This document shows positions 43,133 through 55,009 of a stretch of 64,000 nt of DNA, in pieces. The translations under genes were made by a program, and so were the position numbers. Under the pieces are notes generated by a model, which saw only the letters and a program-made list of their open reading frames with translations, was not told the DNA's origin and did not search any database. This DNA comes from Puccinellia tenuiflora. Lineage: Eukaryota > Streptophyta > Magnoliopsida > Poales > Poaceae. The stretch is from positions 186,001 through 250,000 of the forward strand of contig QRDG01000517.1 in NCBI GenBank assembly GCA_012064385.1, given 5' to 3'. Numbering within the stretch: the stretch's first letter is position 1; every line of letters starts with the position of its first letter.

Positions 43133-43893
43133 GCAATTTACTCACCGGACACGCTTAAAGTAGTCGTGTAGAGCTGGACATGGCCAGATTCTCTTTTACG
43201 GTCGACTGTTTCATGTCCTTTGATGGAACCCTTGAATTTGGGATGATTATTCTCACTGTTGTCATGGATGAGAATAGTCGCAGCCATCCAAATATGACTA
43301 TCATCATCCGCTGAATGTGTTGTACAAAAACTCGTTAGAGCTATCCTCCATTGTTTGGCCGGGAAATTGGTCGAACACGTTGTGGGCGGCGCATATCATG
43401 GGCGTGGACCAGCCTCCGACTTTGGTGTGGGCTCAGGTGGTCACGGCGAGTACGACGAGACAAGAGTACGACGTCGTTGGCTAGAGCGCCCGAACTCCTC
43501 CGACGCCAGCAAGAGGTGGAAATCATGCTGGCTAGGAACCCGGACTGCAGTAGCAGGGTGGCGGTATTGGCGAGCAATGGTGGAGGTAGATAGCGGCGCG
43601 ACGGCAAAGAGGAGGCAGGGGTGAGAATCTGGGTGGGGAGAGAGGGTGGAGTGGTCGGGGTTGCCGACTTGCGGGTCAGGAATGAACAATAGCCAAACTC
43701 GGGTGGACATTGTCCGTCCCACCACAAATCCAACCCAAATTTGGTCCGAAAACGGGTCAAAATGGACAAGTTGCACACCGGATGTCCGTTTGTGACATTG
43801 GGTCGTGGTTCCAGTCCACTAGACAGGAACAGGAACATGCATATAATGACCAAATTGGGGGGGGGGGGGGGGTGAAGTTGCCATAAGGCATAA
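43133..43893. other. Low-complexity and degenerate DNA
   Basis: No gene I can support. A poly-G tract lies at about 43857-43872. The minus-strand frame 43341-44033 crosses into the Harbinger-type element and has no domain. Confidence 0.4.
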
Positions 43894-45049
43894 GAGCATC
43901 TCCACCGGGGGTGCCTAAATTGTGTCCGGCACCACCCGTTTGGAGGCCCAATTGCGGGGTGTCGGACACTTGTCCGGCGCTTTTTATTTTTCGGCCCACA
44001 CCGGCACCCCCTAAACGGCCGGACACCAAACACAGTTCGAACGAATCAAATTTGGAAACGACTCAAATTTCATTCAAACTTAGTTATATATTACAAGATT
44101 TGAACGAATTTAAACTAAACCTACCCTAAATCTAGCCAGACAGATTGTCCCAGTCGATGTCGTCTCTCTCCTCCTCGTCGCTGTCGAGGAGGATGATGTT
44201 TGGCGAGGACGAGCGCGGGAGGTAGAGGCGTCGTCGTGCTGCGCATAGGAGGCGCCGGTGCGGGAGGTAGAGGCGCCCGCCGAGGTGGAGGCCGAGGCCG
44301 CCATTGCCGCCGAACTCTCGAGAGCCTGCATTAGCCCGGGGGTGTCCCTCTCGAGCTCAACGGCCGATGACGTCAAGTCCCAGGAAAGCCCGGGGCAGTC
44401 GCCGTCGTGGACGTCGTCCTGCAGCTCCGGTGGCACCTCGAAGCCCGGTGGAATCACCACGATCTTGACGTCCTCCGGCTCCTCCTTGACACGCCGTGTC
44501 GTCGCGGCGGCTCCCGCTCCCGCGTCCGCTGCTGCTCCCGCCACCGCGTGCGCAGAGGGACAGCCAGCCGCGCCGAGGCCGGTTCGGTGGCGGCGAGGGT
44601 GCTCACCGCGGGGGAACCGGCACCAGCCTCAACGGGATTTGGCTCCCCATTGCGGCGTGGCGGCGGGCGGCCTCGATGGCGCTGACCACGGTGTGCCCGG
44701 TGGCACCCCACCACTTCTCGCGCCCGGTCGTGTTCCACTGCACCGGCGTGGCGTGGGAAAGCGGTGACATTTACGCCCGCATGCGTACCGGTTTCCTACC
44801 ACGGCGCAATTAATCCGGAGAAGAAACCTCTTCGTGTGGCTGATGGGTGGGCCATGTCTATCGGAGGCTTAGGCTGGACAGTGTCCTGCACTGCGAAGGC
44901 AGCCCCCAACTTTGGAGGCCCTGTTGGCGGTGCCGGACAGTTTTTGGGCTAGACATAGGCTTTTCGACCCCCCGGTGTGGCATGTTTTTCTGTCTGGGGC
45001 CGTAATGGAGCTTTAGGGGCCCTATTGCGACCCCCCGGTGGAAATGCTC
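43894..45049 (-). mobile_element. PIF/Harbinger-type element, 1,156 bp, TAA duplication
   Basis: The ends GAGCATCTCCACCGGGGG and (inverted, right) GAGCATTTCCACCGGGGG are flanked by TAA at 43891-43893 and 45050-45052. On the minus strand a GC-rich frame (44544-44110) reads RRVKEEPEDVKIVVIPPGFE followed by an Ala/Ser/Thr-rich tail, starting on GTG rather than ATG. No transposase is present, so it is non-autonomous. Confidence 0.85.
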
Positions 45050-45052
45050 TAA

Positions 45053-46067
45053 GTCCTTGATGATGTTTAGGATTTTTTATGATGCAAAAAAGTTACATAA
45101 AAAAGGAGCAAACAATAAAGGGATTCAGAAGAAATCCATACATCCTTTGGTACTGGTCATCTGTATTTCATCTTGTTGTAGACTATCATTCATAGTACAC
45201 TCGGAATTCGGGTGGAAAGCAGAAACTTCTTGTGTATATATATTTATTTGTTTTTGTTCTCTGATGATCCTAAGAGTCCAGTTTTTTGTAAATAATGTAT
45301 TTGTGTATGTGTTTCTGATTTTATTTTTTGAACTGTTGCCGTCAGGCTTTATTTCAAAGACGACAACCTGTCTGATTGATTCACATCAATCAGAAAACCA
45401 GAGGTAGCATCATACATAGTGTTCAAAGTACTAAGAGAGAATATGTGTTTGATGTTTCTGATTGCAAAACCTGAAAAGGAAATGCAAATCTTGCATGTCC
45501 CGAACAACAAGTACTATATAGTGGTTCCTCGTTTCTTATTTTCTGAAGAGTATGCATTTCTGAAGACAACCAAACCTCTACACACTTGCTCGGCACAAGA
45601 TGCAATGTCTCATGTTTCAGCAACAAGAAGAAATTCTGATATCAGCGTAAACATATCGCAATTGATAGCAGTAATTCACACAGACAAATTGACTATACAA
45701 AACAAGCACTAAACACTAAAAGTTCCTCCGCATTCATACGGTGCTACTTCAATTGCAATCCCTTTTACTGAAAATGCCCACTGGCACAAATACAAGCTGA
45801 AGCAGGACATACTACACCAGTTTCGGCTTCGTCCCTTCAAATGGATCCATCCCGTGTTCACAGGATGAAACTCAAGAGATACAATCGATCGAGTTCTTTT
45901 TATTGCTACAAGAAGATACTCAGGATGGCACAGTTACAGGGAAGACAAGAGCTTCAAATGCCTAAGTACACTTGTACGCATACAGCTCTTTGTTACACTA
46001 CATTGCAAGAAATTCAAATGGCTAACATCATTGGGCACCAGAGCAGCTTCAGATCTTCAGTATGCCT
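45053..46067. other. Downstream flank of the DWNN/RING gene
   Basis: No independent gene recognised. Moderately AT-rich with short frames on both strands; it probably includes the 3' untranslated region of the minus-strand gene. Confidence 0.4.
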
Positions 46068-47429
46068 TCACGTCAGGACTAACGCGACCTGTGATCTGAT
46101 CCCACCGCACCTTCTCTTGAAGCCACGGTCCAGCTGCCTCTGATCGTCGCATCCCGTCCTCTTCCTGCCGTCGTGGAGTTCGCCGTGGTAGCCATAGGGA
46201 GCCGTCATGTTGCCCATGGCGTTGACAAGGTGCGGGGCCATGGGGTAATAGCCGCCACCATTAGCGTAAGGCATGCCACCGTACCCGTAGTACATGGAAG
46301 GATCAGCTGCCCACGGCATCCCACAGAAGAAAGCAGGATCGTAGCATGCCGGGGCAAATGAAGGAGCGTCGTAGCAGCCATAGTTAGGACCGGCATGGTT
46401 GGCGGTGTCCTTCGTCTCCTGCTCCTTCTTTCTTGGCTCACGTGCCGGTGCCGGTGCCGCCGCTGGATTCGACGTCGATTCGCTTCCGTCGCTGTGCTCC
46501 GAGGCGGCGCCCTTCTTGCAAGAAACGTGGCTGCGCTGCGAGGCGGCCGGACTCTGACTCTCCGCGACCGCGTCGCAGCAGACGGAGCTCCTCTGTTTCT
46601 CTGTCTTTTCACCGGAAGCGCTGCTGGCCCTGGCGGCGAGAATGTTGGCGATGGTGGTGCGAAGCGCCGGGTTGGGGACTAGATCGTCGGGGCGAGCCTG
46701 CGCCGTGCACGCGCACTTGGAGTTGGCGACGATGTGGGCTCTGATGCACCGGTCGCAGAAGCTGCTGAAGCAACATTTGCTCGTCATCACCGCGTCTTCC
46801 ATCACTTTCTTGCAGATCTTGCAGTAGAGATCCGCCGGGACGCCGTCGTCGTCTGGCACCGCCGCCGCTGGGGAAAGCGCCGCCGCCTTTCCGAAGTCGA
46901 ATCTTGGGTCGCCGTTGGTGGGGCAGTGCTGGATGAAGTGGCCAGGGACGCGGCACCTGCGGCACACGTACCCAGGATGCGGCGCCGGCCCATGGTATGC
47001 TGCGCCACGGTGATTGTAGCGAGCAGCGTCGATCACCGCACTGGTAGCCTTGGCCTCGTCGTCGTCCTCCGCTCCCGCCGACGCGCTCGACCTCGAGGAA
47101 GAATCGGATGAAGAACCGCCAGCTTCTTGCGTCGCTTTGGGCAGTTGAGTGGATGGCGACACGATGGTGTCGACCGGAGGCCCGGCGACTCGGCGCACCA
47201 CCACCGTCGAGTTGCGCAGGACCAACGCTCTGTCGTCCGTGTACTCCTCACGGGTCTGCGCGTCGGAGATCGCGATGCCCTCCCTGGGACCCCGGCCGCG
47301 CGTCCGGCCGTGGCCGTGGCGACTTGTCCCCAGGATTTGGCGCTTCAGGTCGCCGACGGAGATGGAAGGCGCCGCGACGGGCAGGGAGAAGGTGTCCACG
47401 CCGCTCCTGTACCGGTAGTACACCGCCAT
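46068..47429 (-). CDS. DWNN / zinc-knuckle / RING protein, RBBP6/PQT3-like E3 ubiquitin ligase
   Basis: The ATG at 47429 gives MAVYYRYRSG, the canonical start of a DWNN ubiquitin-like domain (residues about 1-90). An upstream in-frame ATG (47546) abuts the TATA box and is unlikely to be used. A CCHC knuckle CRRCRVPGHFIQHC lies near residue 155. The RING/U-box-like segment YCKICKKVMEDAVMTSKCC...CDRCIRAHI lies near residues 205-240, with its Cys pairs present. The tail contains KKEQETKD, a Tyr/Gly/Met-rich stretch and a basic end. Total 453 residues, shorter than typical plant PQT3-like proteins as I recall them. Relatives are nuclear; PQT3 is an E3 ligase in oxidative-stress control and yeast Mpe1 acts in mRNA 3'-end processing. 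The frame crosses all three domains without an intron, so a retrocopy origin is possible. A decayed duplicate lies 6 kb to the left. Confidence 0.85.
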   Translation of the reverse strand: MAVYYRYRSGVDTFSLPVAAPSISVGDLKRQILGTSRHGHGRTRGRGPREGIAISDAQTREEYTDDRALVLRNSTVVVRRVAGPPVDTIVSPSTQLPKATQEAGGSSSDSSSRSSASAGAEDDDEAKATSAVIDAARYNHRGAAYHGPAPHPGYVCRRCRVPGHFIQHCPTNGDPRFDFGKAAALSPAAAVPDDDGVPADLYCKICKKVMEDAVMTSKCCFSSFCDRCIRAHIVANSKCACTAQARPDDLVPNPALRTTIANILAARASSASGEKTEKQRSSVCCDAVAESQSPAASQRSHVSCKKGAASEHSDGSESTSNPAAAPAPAREPRKKEQETKDTANHAGPNYGCYDAPSFAPACYDPAFFCGMPWAADPSMYYGYGGMPYANGGGYYPMAPHLVNAMGNMTAPYGYHGELHDGRKRTGCDDQRQLDRGFKRRCGGIRSQVALVLT

Positions 47430-47548
47430 CTCCTTTTCCCTCGAGATTGGTTGGTCACGACAGAGATGAGCACCTTCGCCGGAAAAATGGTTTGTAGAGG
47501 CGAGGCGAGGAAACGAGAAATATGCATCTCGGCGATCACGGTCCATGC

Positions 47549-47558
47549 CTATATATAT
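47549..47558 (-). promoter_or_regulatory. TATA box of the DWNN/RING gene
   Basis: Minus-strand GGATATATATAGGC lies about 120 bases upstream of the chosen ATG and is conserved in the duplicate copy (about 41463-41472). Confidence 0.6.
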
Positions 47559-47744
47559 CCTCGGGAAGTTTGAATCCGAGAAGGTGTCGAGCTTCCTCCT
47601 GAACCGCCTTTTGGTAACCTGTCCGAGTAATAGTATGAATCGTAGTACGCGGTTTCGCTTTCAGTTAATCGGACAGGTTCGTGCCTGGTGTTTGTTTCCG
47701 GTTCCTTCCAAACTTGGTTCAGCTAGTCTTAGCTAGGATCGGAA

Positions 47745-48868
47745 TTCTCCATATTTCAAAATTCCAACAAGCAACCATCATTTCTTTTTCACTGCGTTTT
47801 GCTTCGCTTTTTTAGAGAAAATACCATTATATAGAAGGTTCGGTTTGTGTGAAACCCAACAAAATTTAGAGACAACTTTTAAAAGGCTAAAGGTAATAAA
47901 GTCAGTCGGCCACACGATAGGGTGTTGAGGAGAACCTCTTACAAAGCAGAACAAGGTTAAGCTAAAACAAGGAAAGAGACTACACTATGCCGAGCATCAA
48001 ACCGTTGCGTAAAACGATAGAACCACCAGCAAAGGAACAACGACAACTAACATAGAGCTTGACATCGGAGAGGAAAGATCAGAACTTCTAGAACTTCTAG
48101 AAGACGTCAAGCACGAAGTAGAGAATATAAGGCTATCACAAGTGAGGCCATTCTGATATGGATATGAAGTCTATCTGTCTATCTTCTAATCAATCCATCC
48201 TAGAGAACCATAAAAAAGGTTCGTTGTAAAATATTGTTGCTACTTGCTACACCAAGGCTTAATTACAGCAAATAGGGTTAAGCCCCCCACCCCCCGCCCA
48301 CCCCCCCACACACACACCTTTCCTATCCTCTACTACTAGAGAATCATCAGCAAGGTTGGACGTAACAATACGAGAGTGCCTCAACTACACCAAACATGAA
48401 CGGAGCTTCGTTGGGGCCAAGAGGGGCCTCCCCCTCCCCAAATGTTTGTGCAATAAGACAATGTTGCTATTACAGTATATTTAGGACTTTGACCCTTCTA
48501 ATTTTTTTCTCCCAGCTCCGCTATTGGTACGGAAACCATTATCAAAATGTAAACGATTTTTTCTAAAGATGATAGGCAAAATCGTCCAGCTCGGCCTTCT
48601 AGAGTTCTGGTATTGTTGCACAGTTTTGTGCAAAGAATAGAAAAATGGTGCTAAAATTGCTCTTTTGGCTTTTGGTACAAAACCTTTAGAACTAAAAAAA
48701 AACTATTATTAGTTGAATGGTTCTATTCCTAAGTATTCTTTTATTTTACACTATTAAATCCTAATTTTGATGTTTTGGTGTAATATAGATAGTTTCCTTG
48801 CTAAGAGAGGGACGTGACTATGGTCGCTTTCGTAGTTACTCAGTTTTCCTTTCCTAAATGAAAAAGTC
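47745..48868. other. No gene recognised
   Basis: Beyond the region shared with the pseudogene copy (to about 47740) there are no frames with domain content. A C-rich and CA-rich stretch lies at 48285-48318. Confidence 0.4.
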
Positions 48869-49848
48869 CATTTTAAACCTTGAACTCATAAAGGTCGGGC
48901 GGTTTGGACCCTGAAGCCAAAATCCCTATCGTTTGTACCCTGATCTCAGCAATCCCGGTCTAAACTCTAAACTAAACCCTATAGCTGTTTGGCACACCGG
49001 GAAACAGAAAATCCCAGCCGGACGGTCTGCATGTCATATTCATCTCTATCCCCAATCCATCTCTCTTTCTCTAAAATCCATCGAAGCAGATGGCCGCCGG
49101 CGGGCGCGGGACGCCGTTGCGGAGGCAGCCGACTGCCACCGAGCTCGTCGTGCTGCTGCCGGGAAGTAAACCCCAAAGGAGCGCGCAAAGGAGCAGCCAC
49201 CCTTGGCCCCCGAACCGGTCAACGGTGCGGGCGAGCCAGAAGGACGCCGCCGCGGCGTTGTCTATGTTGGCCGAGGCGCCATCGACGGGGCGGGCTGCTG
49301 GAATGGGGATGGTGCCGGTGCGGGTGCTGCCATCTTGCGCGCGGAGGAGTAGGTGGTGGAGGAGGGCGTCGCCGGACTGCGCTGGAAGCCCACCATGACC
49401 GCCTTGACTCGGCCTGCCACCATGGCTGACGTCCGGCCGTCGAATACGAAATGGACAGCTAGGATTGCGCGACGGACATGCTCGTGATGTTTGCTGCTTG
49501 GGGTCACTCCTCTGTCTAGCTCACTCTCTTAGGTGAGGTCATGTCTCGCGTATGACTAGCAGGTGAGGTGAGGTGTGGGGAGTGTTCAGCTTGGGGAGAG
49601 CGGTGGGGCACGATGTCCGAGGAACGGTCTCTTGCTTGGTCTGAACTCTGAACCGAGAGGAAGATGGATATAACATGTGGGTTAGTGTTGTCAGTGACAG
49701 TAGCAATTTTATAATTTTACTCTTTTCTCTATCAAACATGTGCAAGGTTTATTTTAGACAAGGATTGCTAAATTCAGGGTACAAACCACAGTGATTTGGA
49801 TTTCAGAGTTCAAACCGTCCGATCTCTACAAATTCAGGGTTTAAAATG
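48869..49848. mobile_element. Mutator-like element with long inverted ends and GC-rich interior
   Basis: CATTTTAAACCTTGAACTC ... GTTTGTACCCTGATCTCAG ... CGGTCTAAA (48869-48965) pairs inverted with about 49750-49848 (TTAGACAAGGATTGCTAAAT ... TTCAGGGTTTAAAATG), roughly 95 bases per end. Long inverted ends of this kind typify Mutator-like elements. The interior (about 49085-49510) is GC-rich with exon-like frames on both strands but no domain I know, so a captured gene fragment (Pack-MULE) is possible. TTCCTTTCCTAAA occurs just outside both ends (about 48847 and 49867). Confidence 0.7.
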
Positions 49849-50138
49849 TACTACGGAGTACTACTATTTCCTTTCCTAAAACAAAACCACCTGTCGTAAC
49901 TCTGTTTTGTTTACACGCCGTTGGACAAAATTCACCACTCCTTTCACCCTCTCAATCGTGTCACTTTACTGAGAGGGAACTGGGCAAGCGATGTTCTCAC
50001 TTTAAAATACACCAACCGGCTCACACTTCCAGCGGCACCAGAGCCTCCAACCTTCCATCGCCTTCCGAATTCCCGATACCAGAGCAGCATCTGCACGCGA
50101 CGGCGACGGCGACGGCTTCGTCCGACCGTGCCCTCCCG

Positions 50139-53100
50139 ATGGGTCTCGCCCTTCTCTCGCTCGCGCTCGCCCTCGCGCTCGCGGGCCGCGGCGCGGACGC
50201 GTCCATCCACGAGTACTCCGGCGGCGGCTTTGCGCCGCGCGCCAACTCCTTCTTCTTCCACGGCGGCAGCGAGGGCCTCTACGCGTCCGAACCCTCCTCA
50301 AACTCCTCCGCCTCCTTCATCAGGTACGCCGGGCGCGCCCCTCCTGGACTACTCCCCTTAGGGTTTTGCGGGGATCGAGCTGCCCCCGATCAGGCGCGCT
50401 CTGGTCGGGTGTCGGGGTTAGGATCTGACGCGCTCTTTAGATGTTGCGCCATTCGTTCTGTTATAAATCTCGACCTGGGCGGTGATATGTACAGCAAGCT
50501 GTATAATTGGGGTTTTATGGGCTCCAACGTGCTGTTTGATTTTGTCTGCTCTGGGCTGAGTATCCAGTGTTCTTTCCTATCCTTAGGGTTCTAGCTTTTG
50601 ATGTTCGTATTATGTAAGCGATCAAGCGGGGATTCGTGAAATTTTTGTGCGGGTAGACATTGATCTGTTGAGATGATGTTGCAGCCGCATGAAGTTGCTT
50701 TATCCTGGAAAGTTCTACTTATTTTTCTGAATTATTGTGGTGCGATACACATTAGTGAATCCAACCACCGAGCTTAGTTCAGTTCTTGTCCTGTTTTGGC
50801 ATATTCAGGGGATGTTACCATCTTTTTTCGATAACTGGAGATGATAAACATTGCCATAGATGTAATGTATTTATTTATCTGTCAGATGTCAATGTGATTG
50901 TTGTGTCCTGACATGTGAAAGATAACATGTGCGACACACACGTAACATGACGCAGCTCCATTGTTTCTGTGCAAATCAGCGCATATTAGCACCAAATCGA
51001 GCATACATTTCATGAAGCATTTGTTTCAGAATCACATGTGTGTTAAAATGCATGGGCGAACAGCAGAACTCAATTATATTATGGAAATAAGAATACCACT
51101 GGTAGTTATCCTTCGTTGCTAGGATTTTTCTGCTATCTGATGGGCTACTCTTTCAGGTTTGACATTGTTACATTTCGACGGACCCAGGAGTCAGCAGGTA
51201 GGCATGAAGAAATGCAGCAAAAAACAGGATTGGTAGAGGCTATTATTGTTGAGATCCAGGACAGAGACAAAATTGGGGGCTCGTACTTGCACTCTGATGC
51301 AATATGCTGCACCCCTGAGCTTGACAAGGAGAAGTCCTGTAAAGTAGGTGAGGTTATTATACGGCCTAATCCTGATAATCCAGAGTGGCCAAAAAGGATT
51401 CAGACATTCTTTGATGGTAAAAGCGAAGAAACTACTATGGTAACACAGAGTGTGTCTATAAACAAAACAGGGATGTACTATCTCTATTTTATGTTCTGTG
51501 ATCCTCAACTCCGGGGACTGAAGATTACAGGCAGGACAGTTTGGCGGAATCCTCATGGTTACATCCCTGGTAAAATGGCCCCGATGATGACATTTTTTGG
51601 TTTCATGTCACTTGCTTATCTTGTACTCGGACTTCTATGGTTTCTTCAATTTGTACGATGTTGGAAGGATATTCTGCAGCTGCATTATCACATAACAGCT
51701 GTTATTGCCCTTGGCATGTGCGAAATGGCTTTCTGGTACTTTGAGTATTCTAACTTCAATTCAACTGGAACCAGACCTATGGGCATAACCTTGTGGGCAG
51801 TTACATTTACTGCTGTGAAAAAGACTGTGTCTCGCCTTCTTCTGTTAGTAGTCTCAATGGGCTATGGTGTTGTTCGACCCACATTAGGTGGAATTACATA
51901 CAGAGTCGCTGCTCTTGGTATCATCTATTTTGTTGCTTCAGAAGCTCTTGAACTTGTTGAAAATCTGGGAAACATCAACGACTTCTCTGGGAAAACGAGA
52001 TTATTCCTAGTTTTACCAGTCGCCATACTTGATGCTACATTCATCATCTGGATATTTTCATCACTCTCTAGAACTTTAGAGAAACTGCAGGTAGCTGCTT
52101 CACTTTCTTGCTAGCCCAAGTAAAAAATATGTTCTCTATCTTTAGTTGGATACAACATTCCTCTTTTTTCTTTATGTTTAGTTCATGTTCTGTAAAAAAG
52201 ACCTCTGTTCTGTTATCCTACGATAACGGAACCCGGCTCCCTTCGGGGAGGCGTATGAAAAAAAAAAGTTGGATACAACCACCAAGCTTTAATTATGAAG
52301 TATTCTTCTCGAAGCTGTCCTGTTTTTATATGCCACATAGCAATGTTTAGCCTTTCTGAAAGGAAATGCAAGGGCCTGTGCTTCAGCCGTTTACATTCTA
52401 GCAAAACCTGTAGCTAGTTGTTATGCTAAGCATCCATCAATCTTTTATTTTATCCTTTTGTCGTATCTTATGTGCTCACCTGACTCTAATTATACACAGC
52501 TGCGGAGAAGCATGGCGAAACTTGAATTGTACCGGAAGTTCACAAATTCTCTAGCTATGTCAGTGCTTATCTCAATTGCTTGGATTGGCTATGAGGTATG
52601 TGTTATGTCAATTATATCATTGCAATTTGAAAATATACCCACCAACAGTGAATGGAAAAACTCTTGGTGTGCCTTTTCCCTTCTATATGATGTACATATA
52701 TATAGACTCGTCATCTGATCACTAATCAACACTTTGCTTCGTGCAAATTACTATAGAATATAGAAGCAGATGGAAACACAACTCTTGTGTACTTTTCCAC
52801 CTTCCATATTATATTATGATGCACAAACATATACTAGAATATGGCCACTGTTATGTACATATCTTATTGCCTCATGGAGTTGTTTGTCTCTTGGGAAAAT
52901 TTGTAATCTCTTTTCTTGGTCTTGAATCAGCTATATTTCAATGCAACCGATCCATTGAGTGAGCTTTGGCGAAGGGCTTGGGTCATCCCTGCCTTCTGGA
53001 ATGTCCTCTCATATGTCCTCCTTGCCATCATATGTGCTCTTTGGTCACCATCTCGCAATCCAACAGGGTATTCCATCTGCTATGAAGTTCACCGTCTTCT

Positions 53101-53833
53101 CATTTGAGTATAATTGTTTATTTGGGGTTTGTATGTACATATTATAGTTCTTCCAGCTTGAGCAAGTCTCTAACTTGTCATTACATATTGTATCCTGGAT
53201 TTCTCTTGTTGAGACGATTCATATTGTTGAGTAAACTATCAATAACATATTATGATGAAAGGTTGAAAGGCTTTCCTTTATGCCCCACTGATATGTTGTT
53301 AGAATCAACACTTCCATGATATTTTGAAGTTAATCCTATAGTTGTTGACTTCAATACATATGGTACTACAAACATGTGGCAGCCATGCTTGTTGATTCAA
53401 ATGTGGTGCACTTCTGAAAGACGAAGTATTGTTTCTCCCGCTATTGTTTGCGGCTGGTCTAATCTAATTCACATTGTATGAATATACATAATGGCTCCTA
53501 AAACACATATTTACATCCTTCAACATGTTCACTTTTTAAGATTAGTTAATTCATACATATAGCTTAACTTAGATAGGAAGGAAAGACTCCTGGTTTCGCA
53601 TATGGTTGTTAGCATTGTGGCCTTATTGTGAACTATGAACAATGTGCACAGTTTTAACTTCTGTTTTTTGTGGTGTTCTTGTTGTGTACAGATTTGCTTA
53701 TTCAGAGGATACAGGTGACGAGGCTGACGAGGAAGGACTCTCTCTTGTAGGCAGTGCTGTTAAAGGAACCGGAGATATGGTGAACATGCATGTGTTTCCT
53801 GAGGATAACGTGCATGATAAGTTATTGACTTAG
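50139..53833 (+). CDS. TMEM87 / lung seven-transmembrane receptor family membrane protein, five exons
   Basis: Exons 50139-50323, 51157-52090, 52500-52595, 52931-53067 and 53702-equivalent start 53692 to 53833 join in frame at GT-AG introns to 497 residues. A signal peptide (MGLALLSLALALALAGRGADA) is followed by a lumenal/extracellular domain with N-glycosylation sites (NSS, NKT) to about residue 200. Seven hydrophobic segments follow: MMTFFGFMSLAYLVLGLLWF, ITAVIALGMCEMAFWYF, GITLWAVTFTAV, AALGIIYFVASEALELV, LFLVLPVAILDATFIIWIF, SLAMSVLISIAWIGY and FWNVLSYVLLAIICALW. The tail is cytosolic and acidic (EDTGDEADEEG). This is the Lung_7-TM_R (GOST) fold of TMEM87-type proteins, which sit mainly in Golgi/endosomal membranes; the plant role is poorly known. 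The length and complete exons suggest a functional gene. The exon 4 donor (ACAGG/GTATTC) is the least certain junction. Confidence 0.93.
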
Positions 53834-54971
53834 TACAGCTGTACTCCTAGTGGAATGCTATGGTACGTCATCTTGTGTGTTCTCAAAGTATGCAGATAGA
53901 ACATTTGACTTAGTATGGTTAGCAGCTTCCTTACAAATATAGTTTGGATAACAAGTTTGCATAGTTGACTCTATGTAGGGGTGACGGATCATGCTATGCA
54001 TGGTCATAAACTGTATCTTTGCTTGCAACTTGTATATTTACACTCCATTCTATGTGAGTTCATACCTGTTTTCATATCTTGCTGTCTCTGCACTCTTCTC
54101 GTACACCGCCTCTTGCTGTTTGTTTATACTCCATACTATTCTGTAGCACACTGGCATTTGTTTATCATACTCCTTTGATCTAACATTAGTGCATAGTGAG
54201 AGGCCTTCTCTTTTACATGCTTCAATCAGCTTAGTGTGTGAGGTTTCTGTTGAGCATCTATAGAACCGAACTTCACGTTTAATTATTGTAGCAAAGAGCT
54301 ACAAGCCTGTTTCAGAATTATCTGATTTCTCTCATTTTGCGAAGAAAATTGTTTGTGCTACTATTTTATAGCTGCATGGATTTTTTTTAGTTGAAACTAT
54401 ATACCATAATTCAATTACTGTTGTTTTCGAATCCAAGCTGTGGCAGATTTTGCAAAATATTTAGCATACATGTCACCATTGCCCTGGTCAGAATTTTTTG
54501 TATATATGAACCTCACTTATTTAACTCATCATCAGTGAAGTGGCAGTTCAACTATTAATCATCATGATAACTTATCTTTTTCTCTGTGCTGAACTGCAGT
54601 GAAGTACTGTACTGTTTTTCTCTGAATCCACGGCTAGCTGACATCTTCCAAAGCTTGCGTGTGGTTCCCGATGTACAGGTGGTGACTTTGTGTTGAAGGA
54701 TTTGACTTCGACATAATTTTAGTCGTCCCAGTGATGACTACTATACAAAGCAACTCGGCGAAATAAAGTACGGTTTGAGAGCGTAGAGAGTGTTGCTTAT
54801 TGGCTTACTGCAGTTCTTGCGGTGGCGTGTAAACTTGTAGACTGGTAGAAGCCTAAACTTTTGACTGCATGGATCCCAATGATACAACGGCAGTTGCTTA
54901 TTATTGTATTTATTATATGTATGCTTATAGAACAAATTAGTCACTATTAATCATATCTATTATCTATCTAT

Positions 54972-54972
<1 letters not shown>
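53834..54972 (+). other. 3' untranslated region and downstream flank of the TMEM87-like gene
   Basis: No ORF of note. AATAAA at 54762-54767 is a candidate polyadenylation signal. AACTGCAG/TGAAG at about 54599 could be an acceptor of an intron in the 3' UTR. Confidence 0.4.

Positions 54973-55009
<37 letters not shown>
54973..55009. repeat. (TAA)n microsatellite
   Basis: About twelve TAA/AAT units directly before the first Helitron-like unit. Confidence 0.9.

Noticed and set aside
43341..44033. 230-codon minus-strand frame
   Set aside because: Crosses the left border of the TAA-flanked Harbinger-type element and has no domain.
47429..47546. Upstream in-frame ATG at 47546 as start of the DWNN/RING protein
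   Set aside because: It sits directly beside the TATA box, upstream of where transcription should start, and MAVYYRYRSG at 47429 matches the usual DWNN start.
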